Assembly (NCBI RefSeq): GCF_000315915.1
Contig: NC_020189.1
Location: 558,001 to 622,000 of the forward strand
DNA from: Henningerozyma blattae CBS 6284
Taxonomy: Eukaryota > Ascomycota > Saccharomycetes > Saccharomycetales > Saccharomycetaceae
Length of the DNA stretch: 64,000 nucleotides
Reading direction: 5' to 3'
Shown here: one piece after another, positions 30,730 through 42,042 of the stretch
Layout of the letters: each line of letters starts with the position of its first letter
Position numbering within the stretch: the first letter of the stretch is position 1
Notes under the pieces: model-generated
Seen by the model: the letters and a program-made list of their open reading frames with translations, nothing else
Database searches by the model: none
Told to the model about the DNA's origin: nothing
Made by a program: the position numbers and the translations under genes

Positions 30730-33700
30730 CTAAAAGAGTAAAGGTAATCAAATATTTCATGTCCGTACCACCGACAAACCTTATTCAATGCAATTACTTC
30801 ATCGACTATTCGGTCACATCAATATCAAAGATATAAAAAGAACTATTTCTGATGGTTTAATTGGCAGTATCTAGAGTCACATGGTTGATTGGACTGGAAT
30901 TGAAAAATTTCAATGCATCTATTGCATGCAATGAAAGCTCAAAAGCACCAACACATCGTCGGCTCTCGATTAAAATATCAACAAGAATACACCAACTTCC
31001 AATATATACATTGTGCTTTGTTTGAACCCGTTTCTAATGTGCCTATTAACGCAGCAAAATAATATATCACATTCACCGATGAGGCTACAAGATTTCGCTG
31101 GGCTTTTCCATTAATAAACAAAAGTAGGCCATCAATTTTAGCTGCTTTTGAGACAGTTGTAAATTTTGTAAAAAAACCAATTCAATATCAACATTCTCAG
31201 TTTCCATATGGATCGAGGGTCTGAATTTACAAACAATGAATTACGTGGGATATTCCGTAAAAGTGGTATTCAGCCCATCTATATTACTACGACTGCTGAC
31301 TCATCCTCAAACGGTATTACTGAAAGGACCAATCTAACATTGCTCAACGATTGTCGTACATTACTTGCAGCGACAGGTTTGCCAAATCAATTATGGTTTC
31401 ATGCTGTATCATTTGCAACCCTTATGCGAAATGCTTTTCACACATCTTCCATCAAATCTACTCCACGTGCGAAAGCAGGTCTAGTTGGACTAGCCGCTAG
31501 TTCACTACTACCGTTCGGTCAAGATGTCATCCTTCATACTCCCAATACTCATTCGAAGCTTGATGTCCGTGGACTCAAGGCCTTCGCATTAACTCCTTCA
31601 AATGAATCTCACCGTTACTTATTCTATGTTCCTAGTAGTCACAAAGTTGTTGACAGCAGCAATTTTTCACTTATTAGGGGAGACAAAGCTACCGCTACAG
31701 AATCAGCTCCAAATGTCTTTGATGAACTATTAGCGCTGTATGATTCCACAATTGCAACACCAACTTTAGTACCTGCCCCTGATGTTCAGATTCATCGTAA
31801 AGATGACGGTGTTCAACCAGTTGACATTCTTCCTATAATTGATGACATTGCTAAAGATGTTGAACTTCAACCTTATCTGGAAACACTTGATGAATTAGCA
31901 CAATCTGCTCTTCGAAAATCAACACAAGAAGATTCTAACCTTGATAATGAAATCGACATGATAAGTGAGAACGCTTTACATTCCGAAAACCCTGCAGTTT
32001 CTGGTGATGACTCAGCACCATATCTGAATCTGCATCTAGTTTGTCATCTTTTAATGAAATTGTCGATATTACCGAGGAAACGGTCTTCTGTCTGGGCGAT
32101 GATAATTCTTGTATTGTTGCCAAAGATTCAACTTCCAGTTCTAATCCAAGTTCCCCTTCTAGTTCTAATACAAGCTCTACTTCCAATTCTACTTCAAACT
32201 CAACTTCTAGTTCTACTCAAACTCCAAATTCCAGTTCTATTCTAACTTCAAATCCTGACTATATCGGCTATTCCCACCCAACCTATAGTCTCAACCACAT
32301 GAAATTTTAATAATCCCTCTCCTACTGTTGAAAAACTCAACACATTATCAAAATCCTCCAACTCTAAATTAATTAACTTCAAACCAATATCTCATCCTAT
32401 CGGTATTTTTAGAACTCCTAGATCTAAACCAAAGATATATTCTTCAAAGCTCCATAGATCTTCTCAACCAGGTCATATATCTCCTTCACACCCTTATCGT
32501 AAGCCTAATACAAGAACAAAATGGCAAGATGGCTCTAGTTTCTTCCATAACACTGTCAACATGATACGTACTTCGTTATCCAGAGTGGGCGGTGAGGTAC
32601 AAGACATAACAAGTGAGATACATTCTGAGATATCAAGGTCAGAATCAAGTAATGATGATAACAACTTTATCATAAAACATTTACATGCTTTACATATTAC
32701 CTCCAAAGTTAGTCAGCGAAAAATGACAAGAGGTGTCTTAAGTTACCATGAAGCTATCACCATGAACAATGATACCAAGGAACGCCAGGAATTCATTGAT
32801 GCTTATAATAAGGAATTGTCTCAAATTAGGAAAACTGGCACATGGGATGAAAATAATATGTTTGATGTAAAGAGCGTACTATACTCTTCCATTATTAACA
32901 TGATGTTTATTTTTACAACAAAAAGACACGGTACGAAAAAATGCAAATGTGTATCTAGAGGTGACCAACAGAAACCGGGAACATACGACCAAGATGCAAC
33001 AGCAAATACTGTTCACCATTAAGCATTAATGACTTGCCTTGCTCTAGCACTGGAGCAAAAGCTATTTATTACTCAACTGGATATTTCTTCTGCATATTCA
33101 TATGCAGATCTAAATGAAGTCCTATACATTCGTACGCCACCATATATGAATCTCATCCAAAAGGTAATCCCTTTGAAGAAGTCACTATATGGTTTAAAAC
33201 AATCTGGTGCCAAACATACTTAGCTGAAGTGTGCAAACTATCAGAAATACCCATGTGGCCGTGTGTATTTAAAAATGACAAAATCACAGTCTGTCTATTC
33301 GTGGATGATATGATCGTTTTTCAGATGAACTACAAGATGCTCAAGAATTTATGAATATATTGCAAGAATCTTTTGATACTAAGGTAATCCATGATGGTAC
33401 TTTAATAAACTACGAGGCTAATTATGATATACTAGGATTAGACATTAATTATAAATTTGGTAAATCTATGGTGATTGGTTTGGAAACATCTAGGAATAAC
33501 ATTAGATGACTCGCATGCTATTACAAAATTCCCAGGACCATATAAAGTATATGTGGATGATAAGGAAGAAAAGTTTGATGATTCCAGTTATGCTGATGAG
33601 GTAAAATGGTTACAAAAGATAGTAAGCTACTGTTCCTATGTGGCTTATAAATTTCGGTATGATATAATGTACTATGTGAACATATTAGCTAAAAACACAC

Positions 33701-34267
33701 TATACCCTTCAATGAAAGTTAAAAAATTAGCTAAACATTTGGTTAAATATTTATGGTGTCATAAGGAAATAGGAACTACAGTGGAAGATTGCAAACATAA
33801 ACGATACGAAATTGTCAGTAGTAACTGATGTCGCTTTTGGTGGTCGAGAATATTATAAATCCCAACTAGGAAGATTTTATATTTTAAATGGTAAAATTAT
33901 AACTGGTAAGTCAACTACTGCTACACTCACTTGCACATCCTCGTCGGAAGCCGAACTAGCAGCTGTGACAGATTGCATTCCAACCTTACAAGACCTACAG
34001 GTCCTGATTGAATCCATACTTGACACAAAAGTTCCTAAGATATTATTTACCGACTCACAGCCAACTATATCCCTGATTTCGTCTGATGATAAAAAATTCA
34101 GGAATAGATTATTCGGTACCAAGGTAATGAGACTTAGAGACGAGGTTCATAAAAACGATTTATTAATAGAGTACGTTCCAACAAAGGACAACATTGCAGA
34201 TGTGTTAACAAAACCACTTACGATATCAACATTCAACGATTTTACTAATCACTGGATTTATGCATAG
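30730..34267 (+). pseudogene. pol (TYB-like) remnant: IN, RT, RNase H
   Basis: In order: an HHCC-like integrase zinc region (about 30790-30930, with H..H and CIYC); the integrase core (FTDEATRFRW near 31075; MDRGSEFTNNE at 31208, TTTADSSSNGITERTN and NDCRTLLAATGLPNQLWF), open to 32245; a Ser-rich linker; reverse transcriptase (32740-33500) with QLDISSAY and [10 protein letters not shown] and the catalytic box CLFVDDM at 33292-33312; and RNase H (33812-34267) with TCTSSSEAEL, TDSQPTISLI and a conserved end LTKPL. The order integrase before RT marks the copia/Ty1 class. Several stops and frameshifts disable it. I could not place the protease. Confidence 0.88.
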
Positions 34268-34862
34268 ATGATTCACGCTATAGGCAGTGTGCTAGATATT
34301 CATGGTATTTATACATACAACAATAGATATACTGGTTTAGGATAAAAGATAGTATAACTTGAATATACGTTGCTAATAAAAACCCCAATTAGAAAATTCG
34401 TTGTCGTTGATTAGTTGACATCATGTAGCTTCTACAGGATATACTAAGCATGAGAGGCACATAACTCTTGTGAGGTTAATTAGGGGAAAATTTTTCACTT
34501 ATAGACGGCGATGAATTGACTTCTCTTGTCCAAAAAAAAAAATAATGTATAAATTGCCAGAATTTTAAGTCGACATCTAACCTTTATATTTTTATATTTT
34601 CTATAATTTTAATTCCTATTCAAAAGGGTAGGAGGTTTCTATACTTTAAACAATCTACAAAAAAAAGAATTATTCTCTTAATTGTGACTTACAGCAATAC
34701 TAATATTAAAGATTCTAATATCGAACAACTACATAATTTTTGACTTAAATAAAAGTTGTTATTTATAAACATGCTTCTACACTACCTTCCCTAACCAACT
34801 GTTAATGTTCCTAGTATAGGATGTTAGATAGATCTGTCGCAAGTAAAACATTTAAATTTTAT
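34268..34862. other. Decayed right end of Ty relic and PRO2 3' region
   Basis: Noncoding DNA after the RNase H stop. Only the last 35 bp or so (34693-34727) still resemble the 5' LTR terminus; the rest of the expected 289-bp LTR is unrecognisable, so it has been deleted or replaced. A purine stretch, AAAAGGGTAGGAGG (34622-34635), could be a polypurine tract but is not followed by TGTTG. From 34733 to 34862 is PRO2 3' flank. Confidence 0.5.
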
Positions 34863-36233
34863 CTATAGTTTAATGTTTTTGATATCCAAGTTTTTATGAA
34901 TAAAAGCCTTTTGGCCACCAGCTCCAATATAATCACTGGCAACTTGACCGTGACCCTTTAATATGTATTGATATATAACCAAACCATCCAAACCGACAGG
35001 ACCACGGGCATGTATTTTTGAAGTTGCAATACCAACTTCAGCACCAAAACCGTATCTGAAACCATCCGCAAACCTAGTGGAGGCATTCCAATATACACTT
35101 GCTGAATCGATACCTTTTAAAAACATGTTAGCCTTTTCTTCATTTTCAGTAATGATTGCATCTGTATGCTTGGAAGAATGTGTGTTAATATGCTTAATTG
35201 CTTCTTCGGTGGAATTGACAAATTTTACAGCAGCATCTAAAGATAAATATTCCTGATCAAATTCTTTTTCTTCATCAATATCAACAACCATAGATTCTAA
35301 TGATTCTTGTAAATTTAGATCTTTCAATACTTTTAAATACTCTATTTTTACATCTTTAGTAACATGCAATGTAACCTTACCGACTTGATTCAAGTTAATT
35401 AAAACTTCATACCAATTTTTCAATTTTGGGTTAATTAATAGAGTTTCCATTGCATTACAACCCGCTGGGTAATTGGTTTTTGCATCTAAAGTAATTCTTT
35501 TAGCCTCATTCATATTAGCTTCTTCGTCGACATATATGGAACAAATACCATCTGCATGACCAAGGACAGGGATCCTGGTAGAATTCATAATGTTCTTTAC
35601 TAAAGCATTTGATCCACGTGGAACAACAAGATCAATGTAATCAACTTGATCTAGTAGATTTGCAACGTCATCTCTTGTTTCAATTAATTGAATAGAACCG
35701 TCTGGAATGCCAGTTGTGTCTTGATATTTGATGATTGTTTCGGTTACAATTTTAGACATTTCTCTAAAAGTATGGACCGATTCCTTACCACCCTTTAAGA
35801 TAGCGGCATTACCTGATTTAATACTCAATGCAGTAATATTAGCAATAACTTCAGGACGAGATTCAAAAATTACTAGCAACACCCCGACTGGTGAGGTAAC
35901 TTGGTATAAAGTTAAACCTTCATCTAATTCTCTTGCCATTTTAACGACACCAACTGGGTCATCTAAGTTGGCAACATCAATAATACCTTGTAACATGACA
36001 TCAAATTTGTCACCCTTGAACAAATCCAATCTTTTTAAAAGTGCACTTGACAAGTTAGTTTTAACCGCATTTTCTAAATCTAATTTATTAGCACTTTTAA
36101 TAACATCTGCATTAGCCTTTAAAGAATCATGTATTTTATAAAGGAGCTGAGAACGGTTTTCACCAGAAGCAGTTTTTAAAATATTACCAGCAGCTCGAGC
36201 TTTTTTTGCAATTAGTTCAGATTGAGATGACAT
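34863..36233 (-). CDS. PRO2: Gamma-glutamyl phosphate reductase (Pro2)
   Basis: Pro2 catalyses the second step of proline synthesis: NADPH reduces gamma-glutamyl phosphate to glutamate-5-semialdehyde in the cytosol. The 456-residue protein has the same length as S. cerevisiae Pro2. It shows the aldehyde-dehydrogenase-like cofactor region (SPVGVLLVIFESRPEVI, about 114-130; LKGGKE), the VDLVVPRGS-like block and the active-site cysteine in NYPAGCNAMETLL (about residue 259). The C-terminal RGPVGLDGLVIYQYILKGHGQ block is characteristic of the family. The start is the first Met, at the usual distance from the first helix. Its position between LDB19 and FRT1 matches YOR323C. Confidence 0.97.
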   Translation of the reverse strand: MSSQSELIAKKARAAGNILKTASGENRSQLLYKIHDSLKANADVIKSANKLDLENAVKTNLSSALLKRLDLFKGDKFDVMLQGIIDVANLDDPVGVVKMARELDEGLTLYQVTSPVGVLLVIFESRPEVIANITALSIKSGNAAILKGGKESVHTFREMSKIVTETIIKYQDTTGIPDGSIQLIETRDDVANLLDQVDYIDLVVPRGSNALVKNIMNSTRIPVLGHADGICSIYVDEEANMNEAKRITLDAKTNYPAGCNAMETLLINPKLKNWYEVLINLNQVGKVTLHVTKDVKIEYLKVLKDLNLQESLESMVVDIDEEKEFDQEYLSLDAAVKFVNSTEEAIKHINTHSSKHTDAIITENEEKANMFLKGIDSASVYWNASTRFADGFRYGFGAEVGIATSKIHARGPVGLDGLVIYQYILKGHGQVASDYIGAGGQKAFIHKNLDIKNIKL

Positions 36234-36703
36234 TTTTTGTGAATGTTTTTATAGTATTTTATTGAATGTCGAATAATAATGTGGTTACAAAAAGTTATAG
36301 TCTCCCTTAATAGTCCAATTGTTTAATTGTATAATGTCTATCTGTACTCCACTTTCAACAAGGTATAATTATTTCTTGAAAATTGTTGTATGACTAAAAG
36401 AGAAAAATCGGGATAAATCTAAAATACACCGTCGGTAACGATTTTATTTAGGATAATAAAAAACCTTCAAATGATGACACTGAATAGTATAATTGAGCCA
36501 TAGTCTGACATAATCAGCATGTGTGGCCTAGTTAATAGATAATATATCTAAAAATGCTAATTAAGTGTCAGAAAGAACACAATACCATGGAAATTATGTT
36601 TCAATAAAAAACAACAAAACATGCAAAAGAAAAGTATTGAGGTGAAATAAATGCCATACGTTTTCACAGTAGTATTTCTCACAGAGTTCCTATGAGCTAT
36701 AGT
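36234..36703. other. Intergenic, PRO2 promoter / SAW1-like 3' region
   Basis: AT-rich, 470 bp. I see no TGACTC-type Gcn4 site or other clear motif, and no gene. Confidence 0.5.
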
Positions 36704-37513
36704 TCATTTTTTCAAAATGTAATGTTTTCTTTTTGGTCGTTGCAAGACATGAATGCTCAAGCATCCACCAAGGTTTGTAACCGGATTATACTTAAACGCA
36801 ATTTGTGGCTTCTTATCTTCTTCATCTTCTTGAACTAATACTGGGTCTTCACTAATGGGAATACTTTCATCAGCTGGTTCAACGGAAATAATTGGTGTTC
36901 CATTATTCTCATCAACATTATACTTTTCAGCTAAAAGAATCCTTCTCTGTTGATAGATATTCGTGGCATGCGTGGAATTTTGGTATGAACCAAACAATAT
37001 ATAATATCTTATTGCTTGCAATTTTTTAATATTTTCAATATATATATCTAGTTCCCAATTTTTTTTAAAATTCAGCTTATATTTATATTTACCAACTCTA
37101 GTAATAGTGGTAATATTAGAATCAACAAAGTTAGAGGGATCTCCATTTGGAAAAAGCACTGGTAACACAGAAGATTTAAAATCAATCGTATTTCCTATTC
37201 TTACTTTATTTAATACAGTTTCGATGATTTCAATAGAAGTAATTTCATAAATAATTAAGAGAATATCATCTCTTATTTCCTCAATAAGGTTCTTCATATC
37301 AATGTTTGAAAGATATAATTTTGTGTTAGCGGATTTTAGACAAATAATAGAGTTATTTGAAATTATGGGAGCTTGGAAAAGATTATCATCATTTGTTGAC
37401 GAAGAATAAGAGGATGATGAATTATTTTTCAATAATTGAGACCTATTAATGTATAAAAGAATTGGCAGCACTACATTCTTAGATATTTGAATAGTCGCCA
37501 CACCAGATGCCAT
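36704..37513 (-). CDS. SAW1: Saw1-like single-strand annealing factor
   Basis: Saw1 binds branched DNA and brings the Rad1-Rad10 nuclease to 3' flaps during single-strand annealing repair. The 269-residue product (S. cerevisiae Saw1 has 261) has no obvious catalytic motif. It begins TIQISKNVVLPILLYINRSQLL, like the start of Saw1, has a low-complexity Ser stretch near residues 31-40, a helical middle (EEIRDDILLIIYEI), a KYKYKLNFKKNWELDIYIENI block and a basic C-terminus ending KRKHYILKK. Context is the strongest argument: SAW1 (YAL027W) is next to FRT2 and MYO4 in S. cerevisiae with the same relative orientations. The start is the first Met. Sequence similarity alone is weak by eye. Confidence 0.75.
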   Translation of the reverse strand: MASGVATIQISKNVVLPILLYINRSQLLKNNSSSSYSSSTNDDNLFQAPIISNNSIICLKSANTKLYLSNIDMKNLIEEIRDDILLIIYEITSIEIIETVLNKVRIGNTIDFKSSVLPVLFPNGDPSNFVDSNITTITRVGKYKYKLNFKKNWELDIYIENIKKLQAIRYYILFGSYQNSTHATNIYQQRRILLAEKYNVDENNGTPIISVEPADESIPISEDPVLVQEDEEDKKPQIAFKYNPVTNLGGCLSIHVLQRPKRKHYILKK

Positions 37514-37913
37514 ATTGCAGTTGAAGAGTAATAATTTATAGGTAATTTCTTTTGTTTCACAATCTCATGAAAGATGTGAGAAATACTAGATGTGCTTCAT
37601 TTAACAAGCTCGGAGTCTTTCATGTCCGCCCAAAAAAAACAACTATATCTTCCAGGAGAAGTAGAAAGCAAATGTCTTTCTTTTATTGTTATGAATTACC
37701 TTAACACATTCATATTAGTTATATAATGGTAATATTGAATAGTAGAAACTCATATTATACAAATTAATACAGTTTAATGCCAACTTTTTATACTTAGTAG
37801 ATAAATTTCCTGTAGTTTTAAGTGTCCAGGAAAAATAGTAATAAAATAGTTCGTATTATTATTTTAGTTTTTAAAATCTTTTATTAAAATGTGAAAAACG
37901 CTTTGAAGTCCAT
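37514..37913. other. Intergenic, SAW1-like promoter / FRT 3' region
   Basis: Exactly 400 bp, AT-rich, with no gene and no motif that I would call. Confidence 0.5.
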
Positions 37914-39569
37914 TTAAAATAATTTTAAGAGTCCGTAAATGACTAAGGTAACGATTAAAAGAGTGATCGCATCTAAAATCCATCCGATCCAACGCACACC
38001 TCCCCCACTATCATCCATTTCCCTTACTCTTGTTTGAAACTTTAACACAGAATCTAACTTCTTCATAGTTTCTCTATGCCTAGCTAATTTATCTCCACTT
38101 ATTTTCAATCTCTTTTCTAAAACACTTAATTTCCCAACACTAGCATCCATTGTTTTATCTAATCTTGAGATAAAAGAATCAAGATCATCCTTATTAAATG
38201 CATTATCTAAACAAACCAAGTAATTATTCTCAATCAAGTCGTACAATCCTAGTATTTTATTTTTTAAGGAATCAACGTCTGAATATAATGAATCAAAATT
38301 ATTTAAATTTTTTTCAAATTTTTTTTCGTCATGTAACAATACATTAATTAGACGATCCCTTAAAATTGATTCGAAACTATTCACTTGAATATTGATATGC
38401 TTTTTATAAAATAATGGATCTTCTTTCCAATGTAACGACGACTCACTTAAGTTTTCCAAAGCAAGAGTATGGAAATCAGTTCTTAAATCTTGACCAATCG
38501 ATTTTTTAGGAGCAATCGCATTTCTACGCTCATGCTGGTGATCATGAGTTTCATCATAATAATATGAAGGTAGTGAAGAGTTTATTGAATCTTCGCTTTG
38601 TGAATCAGAATCTGTGTATAGAACTGAGTCCCAATACGAATCAGAAAAGGAGCATGATGAATAATCATTGTCTGAAGAAAATGAGGATGAAGATGAAACA
38701 AATGGAGTTACTGTAGCTGAAGGAGACGCTGACAGAGACGTAAAATTTCCCAAATTATTGTTAGATTTAATTCTTGAAGAAAATGGGGAATGGATTGATA
38801 GTGTACTCTTTGTCTTATTCTTATCAGATAGTTTCTGTTGGTCGGATTTGGAAGTAGACTTTGTAAAATCTTTATAAATTATATTTCTCCAAGATGTTGT
38901 TAAATTCTCAGAATCTTGGTATTTATCATCTTGAAGCTCATCTTGTTCATCAAAGACGTCTTGTATATCTGATATCTCATCGTCTGTAGAATAACCATCT
39001 TTTTGATGGCTAGGTGGCTGTAAATAGGCTTGTCCTATTTTGCTCTTATTTTTATTTTTATTACATTTATGTCTATGCTTACGGTTATGATTTTGTAAAA
39101 GAATATTTTTCAAAGGTGATTTACTTTGTTTTGTAGTCTGTGGCAATTCTAAACTGGAAGAGAAATTTGAGCCTGAGCTCATATAATTTTGCTTTTGATT
39201 TGATGATGGACTTAGATTTTTATTAGTAGATGATTTCGAAGGTGACATAGGCGGTCTCATTGATTTAAAAAATTGTTGTGCTAATTTTTTCTTGCCTTTT
39301 TCAAACACTTCCGTTGAATCAGAATGCTTATCACTATAATGGGAGTAATTTAGATCAAAATGGGGTTTGTTTGAGTCAGTATACGAAGTGTCATCAGGTA
39401 TTATTGAGGTATCATCACTTGGTGTGTGTTTATGATTACTTTCATGCATTTTTTTGTGTTTTTGTTTGTGATTATCATTTTGAGTTTCATCTTTATCCTT
39501 TTCATGGTGAATATTATTATTATTATTATTATTATTGCTACTATTATTGTTAGAATTACCATTACTATT

Positions 39570-39601
<32 letters not shown>

Positions 39602-40733
39602 GATGGTGGGAATGATGATGTTGCTTCTTGCTCGTTGAGTGAGATAACTTTTGTTTATTATTGGCCGTTGATTGTTTTGAAAGAGCACCAGGCATTAACA
39701 TTTCTTTATCTGATAGCTTCCGACTCATAGAATTAGCCCCCGATTTTGGTGATAACGTTAAAGGTAAAAACTTAGAATTTAGAGTAGTATTGTTAAGAAG
39801 CTGTAGATTTGTCATTGAAGAAGACCCTGAACTTGATGATAGCCTCGGTCTTCTAGAATAGCACCCACCTTGTGCATCTTCTTTGAATAACAAATCACTA
39901 AATGTCCCTGTTGCAGAATCGGTAAAGTCTTTTTTAGAAATATAATTAGATCTTAGGTCAGGATTTGGTGTTGAAGCTCTCCTAAAATTAGAAGGACCAG
40001 CACTAAATCTACGATGCATATTTGGTATTATTCTAGGCAAAGATGGCGGAGGCCCAATTATTATAGGAGTCTTACTATCAACTGTTGTTACTCCAATAGC
40101 TGTATTTCTCCTACGATCAGTAACTGGGTTTACTTGGAATGCTGGAAGTAAGTTTGGGTTTGGATTATGGTTCTGTAGCCTTGAATGCTTCCCAGTATAT
40201 TTTGAAGTAGTATCTACTGCCTTTTTCGTCGGAGTATCATTGATATAAATATCTGGAACACTAGAAGGTCTAATAATTGGTGAAGAAGTGGATGTAATAT
40301 CATGTATAATATTAGATATTGATCTATGATTTCTAGCGTCTTTATTCTTAGGATCAATGGTATGAATTGAATTATTTCGTACTAGCGAATTTTTAGATTT
40401 TTCTACTGTCTGAGTTTCAAAAATATTTGTATTTAATTTTGAGTCTAACATTATATCTGGAGATCTAGAGCTATCTTCAGATACTTCACCTTTTCTATTA
40501 CTTGTTGTTTTAATAATCTCCAAGTCATCATCATCTGGACTTATCATGGAAAAGGCACGCATTTTCCTAATTCGTGGGTTACCAACGTTATTATTAATTT
40601 TATATTTTAGAGCTGTATCATTTGTCGAATGAATGATTCTCGAATGCTTAGTTAGGGGAAATGCTGATGAATCTTCATTGCAGTTTTGAATCGATATTTG
40701 AGGAACAACCGACGGTTGCTGACGCAAATGCAT
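37914..40733 (-). CDS. FRT1: ER tail-anchored calcineurin substrate Frt1/Frt2
   Basis: Frt1/Hph1 and Frt2/Hph2 are ER tail-anchored proteins needed for growth under alkaline and salt stress; Frt1 is a calcineurin substrate. The 939-residue protein is much longer than S. cerevisiae Frt1 (602) and Frt2 (528). Most of it is disordered and Ser/Asn-rich, with a run of 14 histidines (preceded by HHHS), poly-Asn and acidic stretches. The conserved part is C-terminal: a helical/coiled-coil region (about 770-905) and a single membrane segment at the extreme end (about 915-937, WIGWILDAITLLIVTLVIYG). PQISIQ at residues 11-16 fits the calcineurin docking pattern PxIxIT. Placement between SAW1 and MYO2/MYO4 matches both S. 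cerevisiae copies. Confidence 0.9.
39570..39625 (-). repeat. Histidine-codon trinucleotide repeat in FRT
   Basis: Tandem CAT/CAC codons give HHHS followed by 14 consecutive His, and the adjacent AAT repeat (about 39514-39545) gives poly-Asn. Confidence 0.9.
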
Positions 40734-42042
40734 TTGTGTTTTGTTTCACTATTATTATTATAATGACAATGTAGTATTATTGTTAAAGTTTATACAATTT
40801 TACTTTTATTTACTCGATAAATCTTTAATTAATAATTAAACAATCGAGGTTCTCCTGATTAATCATACTACTATATCGGTAAATCGCGGCAAATCGCGGA
40901 ATCAGGCTACTCCGACTCTTCGCCCTATAATCTGCATCTCTCGTTTTAGATACAAATGCACGGCGCTACCATGTAGAGACATATCAGAATATTTCTAATT
41001 GTTTTGCCTTTATCACTCTTCTAATCTAATTAGGTTAGACCTACTAACTGTGTATTTCTGAGATTAATGAATTTTTTTTTATTTATCTAGTATAATCAAA
41101 TCTACTATCATCAGTTGATAATCTATAAAACATCAGAAAAAGAAAAATGCTCCAACTCTAACAGGGTATTAGTAGATGCCTGTGAATCTAACCATAGAAA
41201 TTAAGAAACAGCAGAGTAATAGTTCATATTATTACCTAATCTATAATCTGTATTAAGTAAACCAAGATTACAATACAATTTATTTTCAAATCATCTATGT
41301 TTTTGATTCGATTGCTCTATAGCCAAAATATATTTAGTAGTGGCTCATAATGGCTCACTATATAATGTCTGTTATAACGTGACAATGCCAACCCTAAAAA
41401 AGGGTTTCCATTTAGGAAAAACAGGGTTCGTAATAAAATACGCGTCGTTTTCAATGAGTTTTTCCCCAAATAGGAATGCAAAAAAATCTGACGCGTCGCG
41501 GTGTTACCCGCCCCATCCACGTGATCAATTCACGATATTTTCTGTTTCTAGTAAAATACCGTATCGGGTATATTTTGCCATCTACAAAAATGGAAAGTTG
41601 GGAAATTGATTTATGGATCGAACTTTTGAAAATTCGTGTGAAATCTAAATTCGTATTCGGTTTAATTGCATTCAAATGTGATCAAGTTTCATTTTTGTTA
41701 TTCAAAAATCATGAATATTTACTTTTGCTTATTTACACTTGGTCAATTAATTTCGTATTTATTTGTGTGTATGTATGCCTTAATATATCTTTTAAAAACT
41801 TAAATATTATTATTAAGTAGTTTTTTTTATATTAATATTTTTTTCTATTGTTGTTCTATCTTAATTTATTTTGAGAGAAACAATTAATTTGGTTTGATCC
41901 TATCTAAATAGACTTGATCACATTTCAATTCAATTCAATTCAATTCAGTTCAGTTCAGTTTAATTTTTTTTTCCTTTCCATTTTTATTCTGTTGAAAATT
42001 AATAATTGATTGGATATATAAGACTATAAGCAAGGATCAAAG
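40734..42042. promoter_or_regulatory. Divergent FRT/MYO2 promoter region
   Basis: About 1.3 kb. Upstream of MYO2 it has two perfect ACGCGT boxes (41440-41445 and 41491-41496), a Reb1 site TTACCCG (41504-41510) and CACGTG (41518-41523), then TTCAA/TTCAG pentamer repeats (about 41924-41961) and a TATATAAG (42015-42022) before the start. Nearer FRT is a doublet of AAATCGCGG (about 40882-40900). Open frames at 41317-41820 on both strands overlap each other and these sites and are not credible genes. Confidence 0.6.

Larger units (their letters stand above)
29390..34727 (+). mobile_element. Degenerate Ty1/copia retrotransposon
   Basis: About 5.3 kb with Ty1-like order: LTR, gag, integrase, reverse transcriptase, RNase H, then a decayed right end. 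Integrase, RT and RNase H all resemble Ty1/Ty2. The coding frame is broken many times, with in-frame stops at 30140-30142 and 33020-33022, a frameshift in an A run near 31170-31177, and others around 32050, 33220 and 33450, so the element cannot move by itself. Flanking ACTTC (29385-29389) and ACTAC (34728-34732) look like a 5-bp target duplication with one later change. The element lies between MAK16 and PRO2, with no tRNA gene nearby. Confidence 0.9.

Noticed and set aside
41317..41820. Small frames on both strands before MYO2 (up to 114 codons)
   Set aside because: They overlap each other and a cluster of promoter motifs, and have no recognisable protein features.
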